A stretch of 17,909 nt of DNA, taken from Moorella sp. UBA4076. GTDB lineage: Bacteria; Bacillota; DSM-521; Neomoorellales; Neomoorellaceae. The notes below the pieces were generated by a model. That model was not told the origin of the DNA and made no database searches. It worked only from the letters and a program-made list of their open reading frames with translations. Positions 13,506 through 17,909 of this stretch are shown here, piece after piece (positions within the stretch are counted from its first letter, which is position 1; every line of letters starts with the position of its first letter). The stretch lies in assembly GCA_002383405.1 (NCBI GenBank), contig DFYS01000004.1, forward strand, positions 1 through 17,909, written 5' to 3'. A program made the translations under genes and the position numbers.

Positions 13506-14489
13506 ATGGATAAGACGGTTACTGCCGCCAGGAAACGTTCCCCGGCCGGCCTGATCATACTGGTGCTGGCGGCTATAATCCTGGCGTTACTGCCGCTGGT
13601 AATCCAGGGATACTGGATCCGGGTGATCACCTCCCTCTTCATGTATGCCGCCATGGCTGAAGCCTTAAATCTAGTCGTCGGTTATGCCGGTTATGCCGCT
13701 TTCGGCAACGGGGTGTTTTTTGGTATTGGCGCCTATATGACAGCGATTCTGATGACTCACTACAAATGGGGCTTTTTCCCGGCCAGTGCGATCAGCGGTT
13801 TAACGGCCATGTTAATCGCCTTTATCCTGGGTTGGCCGGTCTTGAGGCTGCGGGGGCACTATTTTGCTATCGCCACTATTGGTATCAATATGGCGGTGAT
13901 GGAGATCGTTACCTATGTTGGCATTACCGGCGGCGGCAAGGGCATCAGCCTGCCTTTATACCCCGGTGATATTGTTAAACAGGGGATGTTCTTCTATTAC
14001 TCGATGTTTATTTTAATGCTGGTCAGTATAGCGATTACTGCCTGGATTGTACATGGCCGCCTGGGTTATGGTCTCCGGGCTATCAAGACCCAGCCGGACG
14101 CAGCTGAGGTGATGGGTATTGATACAACCCTGTATAAAGTTTACGCCTGGAGTATCAGCGCGTTAATTACCGGCATCGCCGGGTCTTTAAATGCCTACTG
14201 GCTGACTTTTTTAGAACCCATTTATGTTTTCGATATCATGATTTCGGTGGAAGTGTTTGTGATGGTTCTACTAGGGGGACCGGGTACTATTTTAGGCCCC
14301 ATCCTGGGAGCTTTCTTTTTGAAACTCCTGTCCGAGCTGGTCTGGAGCCAGTTTACCCTTATTCATATGGGCGTTCTCGGATTAATAATTGTCGTGATCA
14401 GCCTTTTCCTGCCGGCTGGTTTGATGGGGTTGTTGCGCCAGGCGGGGCGCTGGCGTCGCACGGCCCCTCAATCGCTGGGGAATCGGTAA
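13506..14489 (+). CDS. HAAT ABC transporter permease, LivM type
   Basis: The 327-residue protein is the second permease, with about nine to ten membrane segments. MYAAMAEALNLVVGYAGYAAFGNGVFFGIGAYMTAI is the LivM N-terminal core, GWPVLRLRGHYFAIATIGI follows, and GYGLRAIKTQPDAAEVMGID is the cytoplasmic coupling loop. The family's later segment VMVLLGGPGTILGPILGA is present. The start codon follows AAAGGAGAG. The C-terminal end is basic and short. It pairs with the LivH-type subunit encoded just before it. Confidence 0.92.
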   Translation: MDKTVTAARKRSPAGLIILVLAAIILALLPLVIQGYWIRVITSLFMYAAMAEALNLVVGYAGYAAFGNGVFFGIGAYMTAILMTHYKWGFFPASAISGLTAMLIAFILGWPVLRLRGHYFAIATIGINMAVMEIVTYVGITGGGKGISLPLYPGDIVKQGMFFYYSMFILMLVSIAITAWIVHGRLGYGLRAIKTQPDAAEVMGIDTTLYKVYAWSISALITGIAGSLNAYWLTFLEPIYVFDIMISVEVFVMVLLGGPGTILGPILGAFFLKLLSELVWSQFTLIHMGVLGLIIVVISLFLPAGLMGLLRQAGRWRRTAPQSLGNR

Positions 14490-14529
14490 TTTTTAGCCGG
14501 GGGAGAATTCTAGAAGGGATGGGTTTTGA

Positions 14530-15288
14530 ATGGCTCTTTTGGAGGTAAGAAATGTAAGCCGTTCTTTTGGGGGCGTTCATGCAGTTAATGATGTTTCCTT
14601 TGCGATCAACGAAGGGGAAATCGTGGGCCTGATCGGTCCTAATGGTGCCGGCAAAACGACGGTCATGAACCTGATCTCCGGGTTAATAACGGTGGATAAA
14701 GGCGAGATTTTCTTTCAGGGCCAGCCTCTGAGTGGTCTCAAACCCCATACCATTGCCAGGAAGGGGATAGCCCGTACTTTTCAGATTGTCAAACCGTTTC
14801 AGGGCATGACCGTCCGCGAGAATGTAATGATCGGCGCCCTCTTCCGTGCCGATGCAGCCGGTTTAAAGCGAACCCATATCAATGATATTGTCCGGGAAAC
14901 CCTTGCCTTACTGGAGCTGGAAGCCAGAGCCGACTCCCCGGTAGAGGAACTCAACCTGGCCCAGCGCAAGCACCTGGAGCTCGCCCGCGCCATGGCCATG
15001 CAGCCCAGGCTGTTGTTACTTGATGAAGTCATGGCCGGCCTGAATTTAAAAGAGATTGAAAAACTGATGCACCTGGTGCGCAGGTTAAACGAGCGCGGGA
15101 TTACTATCCTGGTGATTGAGCACGTGATGAAGGCGGTTATGAATCTTTCCCACCGGGTCCTGGTCATGTATTACGGTGGCTTAATCGCTGCCGGACCGCC
15201 GGAGGAAGTCAGCCAGGACCCCAGAGTTATTGAAGCCTACCTCGGTAAACGGCGGCAAAAGGGACCGGTCAAGGAGGTTCAGCAGTAA
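14530..15288 (+). CDS. HAAT ABC transporter ATP-binding protein, LivG type
   Basis: The 252-residue ATPase has Walker A GPNGAGKTT (36-44), a Q-loop region at ARTFQIVKPF, Walker B LLLLDE (161-166) and the switch histidine in VIEHVM. The ABC signature is the LNLAQRKHLELARA variant rather than LSGGQ, followed by DEVMAGLN. This variant belongs to a recognised LivG subgroup often found with non-amino-acid substrates (from memory). The start follows AAGGGATGGG. The stop codon overlaps the start of the next gene as TAATG. Confidence 0.93.
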   Translation: MALLEVRNVSRSFGGVHAVNDVSFAINEGEIVGLIGPNGAGKTTVMNLISGLITVDKGEIFFQGQPLSGLKPHTIARKGIARTFQIVKPFQGMTVRENVMIGALFRADAAGLKRTHINDIVRETLALLELEARADSPVEELNLAQRKHLELARAMAMQPRLLLLDEVMAGLNLKEIEKLMHLVRRLNERGITILVIEHVMKAVMNLSHRVLVMYYGGLIAAGPPEEVSQDPRVIEAYLGKRRQKGPVKEVQQ

Positions 15289-16031
15289 TGGGAACGTCAA
15301 AAGTACAGGGTGCGGATGCCTTAATAACCCTGGAAAACGTTGCGACAGGTTACGGAATAGCTCAGGCGCTATGGGATGTCTCGTTAGAACTCCACCATGG
15401 CGAAATAGTAGCCCTGATAGGTTCCAACGGCGCTGGCAAGACAACCATGCTGCGTGTTTTATCGGGGGTGCTACCGCTGTGGAGCGGGGAATTTAAAATA
15501 CAGGGCCAGTCCGTAAAGGGCTGTACAACTCCTGATTTAGTGGACAGGGGCATATGCCATGTTCCTGAGGGCCGGCAATTATTTTTTGGCATGTCTGTTG
15601 AAGAAAACCTGCGCATGGGTGCTTTTGCTTTGCAAAAGTCCAGCGCGGAGATTAATAAAAACCTTGCCTGGGTCTATGAATTATTTCCTGAAGTAGCCAG
15701 GCGCCGCAATCAACTGGCGGGAACCTTAAGCGGCGGCGAGCAGCAAATGGTGGCTATCGGGCGAGGTTTGATGGGCGAGCCGGCTATACTGTTGATCGAC
15801 GAGTTATCCCTTGGTTTAGCCCCGGTGATTGTCGATCGTATTTTGGAAGCCCTCCAGGTTATCCACCGCCAGCGGCAATTGACCATTTTCATGGTGGAAC
15901 AGGATGTAGAAGTGGCCTTATCAATAGCAAGCCGGGCTTATATCCTGGAAAACGGCCGCATAGTGCGTGAGGGCCGTAATGAGCAATTAATGAATGACAC
16001 AGCGATTCGCGAGGCGTATTTAGGGCTGTAG
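15288..16031 (+). CDS. HAAT ABC transporter ATP-binding protein, LivF type
   Basis: The 247-residue ATPase has Walker A GSNGAGKTT (45-53), HVPEGRQLFFGMSVEENL (the LivF-specific segment), the full signature LSGGEQQ (147-153) and Walker B ILLIDE (167-172) followed by LSLGLAP. It forms the ATPase pair with the LivG-type subunit. Translation is coupled through the TAATG overlap, and AAGGAGG lies upstream in livG. It completes the five-protein transporter. Confidence 0.94.
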   Translation: MGTSKVQGADALITLENVATGYGIAQALWDVSLELHHGEIVALIGSNGAGKTTMLRVLSGVLPLWSGEFKIQGQSVKGCTTPDLVDRGICHVPEGRQLFFGMSVEENLRMGAFALQKSSAEINKNLAWVYELFPEVARRRNQLAGTLSGGEQQMVAIGRGLMGEPAILLIDELSLGLAPVIVDRILEALQVIHRQRQLTIFMVEQDVEVALSIASRAYILENGRIVREGRNEQLMNDTAIREAYLGL

Positions 16032-16290
16032 TTTAATTGCCAGCCCTGCTATGTAAATGATTAATGATTTAGCAAAAGGGCAATATTATCCTGGCCGGGA
16101 CCAGCCAGGAATTACTGGAAAACAGTATGGTTAAAGAATCCTATCTATCCGTAGCCAGCTAATTGGTGATTGTTTACATTAAAAAGGCAAATACATTGTG
16201 ATATACTACAAAGGTTAGCGGCTTATCGCCGGCGAAAGAATAAAATAATTAAATTAGATTAAAGGTGAAACTGGGGAAGGAGGTAGAAGG
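16032..16290. other. Intergenic region before the amidohydrolase gene
   Basis: About 260 AT-rich bases without a gene. A TCCTGGC/GCCAGGA inverted repeat (16089-16095 with 16104-16110) lacks a U-run, so it is not a clear terminator. The promoter candidate at 16179-16207 and the ribosome-binding site at 16277-16284 belong to the next gene. Confidence 0.5.
16179..16207 (+). promoter_or_regulatory. Candidate promoter of the amidohydrolase gene
   Basis: TGATATACT supplies an extended -10 (TATACT at 16202-16207), with TTAAAA (16179-16184, four of six) 17 bases upstream. The start near 16214 leaves a leader of about 77 nt. The gene may thus be expressed separately from the transporter. Confidence 0.5.
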
Positions 16291-17580
16291 ATGGCCCCAA
16301 TTTTGTTAACAGGCGGCCGCATTATTGATCCCGGTAATAATGTAGACCTGGTAGGCGATATCCTGATTGAAGACGGCCAAATAACCCGGGTGGCGACAAA
16401 CATAGACGCTACCGGAGCAGAAATTATCGATGTAACCGGCAGGGTGGTAGCGCCGGGGTTAATCGATATCCACTGCCACCTGCGCGATCCGGGATTCCCG
16501 GAACGGGAGGATTTTAAAAGCGGTACCCGGGCTGCGGCCCGGGGGGGCTTTACTACCCTGATCGCTATGCCCAACACCAGCCCGGTTTGCGATCACCCCG
16601 TGGTGGCGGAATACGTACTGGCCCGCAGCAAGCGCGAAGGGGTTGTTAATGTATTGCCTTATGGCGCCATTACCAAGGGGCAGCAGGGGCAAGAACTGGC
16701 TCCCTATGCGGATCTGGTTGCCGCGGGATGCGTTGCCTTTTCTGATGACGGCCAGCCGCTCATGAATGCGGGCTTAATGCGCCAGGCGTTGCTTATGGCC
16801 AAAGACATCAATAAATTTTTCGCCGTCCACTGTGAAGACCGGACCATTACCGGGGAAGGGGTTATTAATGAAGGCGAGGTATCCCGGTGCCTGGGTGTTA
16901 AAGGTATCCCCTATACTTCCGAGGCGGCCATGGTCGCCCGCGATATCCTGCTGGCGGAAGAGACGGCCAGCCGGGTGCATATATGTCATGTAGGCTGCGC
17001 CCGTTCCGTGGAATTGATCCGCGAAGGCAAGAAACGCGGCGTAGCGGTCACCGGAGAGGTTATACCCCATTACCTTAATACGACCGAAGCGGATATGTTG
17101 ACACTGGAGGGCCGTTTTAAAATCAAGCCGCCCTTTGGCAGCCAGGAGGATCAGGATGCCCTGAAGGAAGGACTCGTCGACGGTACGCTGGAGGTTATTG
17201 CTACAGACCACGCCCCGTATACCCTGGCGGAAAAGAAGCGCGACTTCCGTGAGGCTCCCTTCGGCCTAATCGGCCTGGAAACAGCCCTGGGGGTGGTATT
17301 GACGGCCATGGTACACAGCGGATTATTAAGCCTCCCGGCCGCCATTGCCAAAATGACCTGCAACCCGGCTCGCCTCCTGGGGTTGAACAAGGGCACCCTC
17401 GGGGTCGGTGGAGATGCGGATATAGTGGTCATTGATCCCGACCGGGAATGGCAGGTGGATGTTAACGAGAATGAATCTAAAAGTCGTAACTGTCCCCAGC
17501 ACGGCCGCTGGTTGAAAGGGAGAGCCGTTTTAACCATGGTCGGCGGCCGGATAGTAATGCAAGACGGCAAAGTATGTTGA
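16291..17580 (+). CDS. Dihydroorotase-like cyclic amidohydrolase
   Basis: The 429-residue protein belongs to the type I dihydroorotase branch of the amidohydrolase superfamily. Metal ligands are complete: His61 and His63 (DIHCHLRDPG), Asp153 (SDDG), His180 (HCED), His233 (CHVG) and Asp306 (TDHAP). Arg65 and Asn95 (MPNT), which bind the carboxylate of dihydroorotate, are kept. Three positions usually conserved in dihydroorotases differ: the PPLR arginine is Gly283 (PPFG), the histidine after TDHAP is Tyr310, and PHH is PHY (Tyr261), as in allantoinases. The substrate is therefore dihydroorotate or a related cyclic ureide. AAGGAGGT (16277-16284) precedes the ATG by six bases. Its context suggests ring opening after PyrKD2. 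Confidence 0.9.
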   Translation: MAPILLTGGRIIDPGNNVDLVGDILIEDGQITRVATNIDATGAEIIDVTGRVVAPGLIDIHCHLRDPGFPEREDFKSGTRAAARGGFTTLIAMPNTSPVCDHPVVAEYVLARSKREGVVNVLPYGAITKGQQGQELAPYADLVAAGCVAFSDDGQPLMNAGLMRQALLMAKDINKFFAVHCEDRTITGEGVINEGEVSRCLGVKGIPYTSEAAMVARDILLAEETASRVHICHVGCARSVELIREGKKRGVAVTGEVIPHYLNTTEADMLTLEGRFKIKPPFGSQEDQDALKEGLVDGTLEVIATDHAPYTLAEKKRDFREAPFGLIGLETALGVVLTAMVHSGLLSLPAAIAKMTCNPARLLGLNKGTLGVGGDADIVVIDPDREWQVDVNENESKSRNCPQHGRWLKGRAVLTMVGGRIVMQDGKVC

Positions 17581-17594
17581 TATTTCCGGAGGAG
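17581..17594 (+). repeat. First copy of TATTTCCGGAGGAG
   Basis: This 14-base word, which includes a Shine-Dalgarno sequence, follows the amidohydrolase stop directly and is repeated exactly at 17869-17882 before the last gene. The two copies bracket the folded RNA. Confidence 0.7.
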
Positions 17595-17600
17595 CCCCTC

Positions 17601-17657
17601 ATGGCGGCTTACCGCCGCCAGCGAACGATGAAAATGGTAGTGCTGCAGGAGGGGTGA
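17601..17657 (+). CDS. Possible 18-residue peptide
   Basis: ATG at 17601 stands six bases after CCGGAGGAG and opens a frame of 18 codons (MAAYRRQRTMKMVVLQEG) ending TGA at 17655-17657, inside the 5' arm of the folded RNA. The ribosome-binding site is good, but it duplicates that of the last gene, so this may be a decayed gene start. A hairpin (GGCGG-CTTA-CCGCC, 17603-17616) overlaps the start. The peptide is basic and has no recognisable relatives. Confidence 0.25.
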   Translation: MAAYRRQRTMKMVVLQEG

Positions 17658-17832
17658 GGCAGGTTCTCGAAGGGCGCCTTTGCGCGTAGTTCAGAAGAAC
17701 GAGGCCGGCTGAGGATCAGCGCGGCCGCCTGTCTGAGCCCGAAGGGCGAGTTAAGGCCGCGCCCGAAGCCGACCGAGTTCGACACAAGTATAGTGGCGCC
17801 ACCAGCGCCCGAAGGGAACCTGCCTCACCCCT
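17650..17832 (+). ncRNA. Large structured RNA, raiA-motif-like
   Basis: The outer arms AGGGGTGAGGCAGGTTC (17650-17666) and GAACCTGCCTCACCCCT (17816-17832) form a perfect 17-bp helix around 149 nt. Inside, GGGCGC (17672-17677) pairs with GCGCCC (17805-17810); GTTC-AGAA-GAAC (17689-17700) is a hairpin; GGCCGGCT (17703-17710) pairs with AGCCGACC (17767-17774) with one mismatch; GCGCGGCC (17719-17726) pairs with GGCCGCGC (17755-17762); and GCCC-GAA-GGGC (17737-17747) caps that arm. Such nesting is not expected by chance. The size, the closing helix and the unpaired GAGGAT and ACACAAGTATAGTGG stretches recall the raiA RNA motif of Firmicutes and Actinobacteria, but I could not check the consensus. 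The strand is chosen by that resemblance and gene direction. Confidence 0.8.
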
Positions 17833-17838
17833 AACAGG

Positions 17839-17866
17839 CCGACATAATATCCATCTCTGGTAGAAT
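17839..17866 (+). promoter_or_regulatory. Candidate promoter of the last gene
   Basis: CCGACA (17839-17844, four of six) and TAGAAT (17861-17866) are 16 bases apart, and TGG gives an extended -10. The start would be near 17873, leaving a leader of about 20 nt before the ATG at 17893. If used, this gene is expressed independently of the folded RNA. Confidence 0.4.
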
Positions 17867-17868
17867 GC

Positions 17869-17882
17869 TATTTCCGGAGGAG
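17869..17882 (+). repeat. Second copy of TATTTCCGGAGGAG
   Basis: Exact copy of 17581-17594. Here the GGAGGAGG part is the ribosome-binding site of the gene starting at 17893. Confidence 0.7.
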
Positions 17883-17892
17883 GTTTTAAATA

Positions 17893-17909
17893 ATGGTCAA
17901 GAAGCCGAG
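17893..17909 (+). CDS. Start of a further gene (cut by the window end)
   Basis: ATG at 17893 follows GGAGGAGG (17876-17883) at a normal distance. Only MVKKP and part of a sixth codon are visible, so no product can be named. Its identity would be very informative for the module: a carbamoyl-aspartate amidohydrolase here would support an orotate-degradation pathway. Confidence 0.6.

Larger units (their letters stand above)
17581..17892. other. Intergenic region between the amidohydrolase and the last gene
   Basis: This 312-base region has no gene apart from the doubtful peptide at 17601. It contains the repeated TATTTCCGGAGGAG, the folded RNA (17650-17832) and the promoter candidate at 17839-17866. 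Confidence 0.6.

Noticed and set aside
16089..16110. Terminator for the transporter operon
   Set aside because: The TCCTGGC/GCCAGGA stem is not followed by a U-run.
1..17909. CRISPR arrays, tRNA or rRNA genes
   Set aside because: No regularly spaced repeats, cloverleaf-like genes or conserved rRNA stretches were recognised.

Overview
The window looks like a chromosome segment of a thermophilic, anaerobic Firmicute close to Moorella (acetogenic Clostridia). This is inferred from the fairly GC-rich Firmicute-style genes, frequent GTG/TTG starts with strong Shine-Dalgarno sites, two-subunit class 1B dihydroorotate dehydrogenases, and a molybdopterin gene set of the moaA-moaC-MOSC-mogA type. No rRNA, tRNA or CRISPR array was seen.

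Layout. (1) 149-2680: a molybdenum/tungsten cofactor operon, moaA-moaC-MOSC-mogA, closed by a strong terminator (2821-2865). (2) 2874-3754, minus strand: debris, namely an Rpn/PD-(D/E)XK-like gene that appears to have lost its nuclease core, and the C-terminal scrap of a transposase. (3) about 3753-5603: an apparently intact IS607-type element with a serine recombinase (tnpA, probably leaderless), an overlapping tnpB with complete RuvC and zinc-finger motifs, and a hairpin-rich 3' end that may encode the guide RNA scaffold. (4) 5729-8196: housekeeping pyrimidine genes pyrK-pyrD-pyrE, without pyrF between pyrD and pyrE. (5) 8217-8312: a perfect-hexamer promoter followed within about 16 nt of its predicted start by an intrinsic terminator. 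(6) 8486-17580: an accessory module made of a GntR/FCD regulator, a second pyrK-pyrD pair, a five-gene HAAT-type ABC transporter (lipoprotein, two permeases, two ATPases) and a dihydroorotase-like amidohydrolase. (7) 17581-17909: a duplicated ribosome-binding segment, a large folded RNA of about 183 nt closed by a perfect 17-bp helix (raiA-motif-like), and the first codons of another gene.

How the genes may work together. Region 4 is the ordinary route from dihydroorotate to orotidylate. Region 6 has the parts expected for taking up a ureide or pyrimidine ring, reducing it with an NADH-linked flavin/iron-sulfur enzyme and opening the ring hydrolytically. That is the first half of the orotate fermentation known from Clostridium oroticum, or a related path for another cyclic ureide. 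The amidohydrolase keeps all metal ligands but differs at three positions that are normally conserved in dihydroorotases, so its substrate may not be dihydroorotate. This module and the folded RNA at the right end are the most interesting parts of the window.
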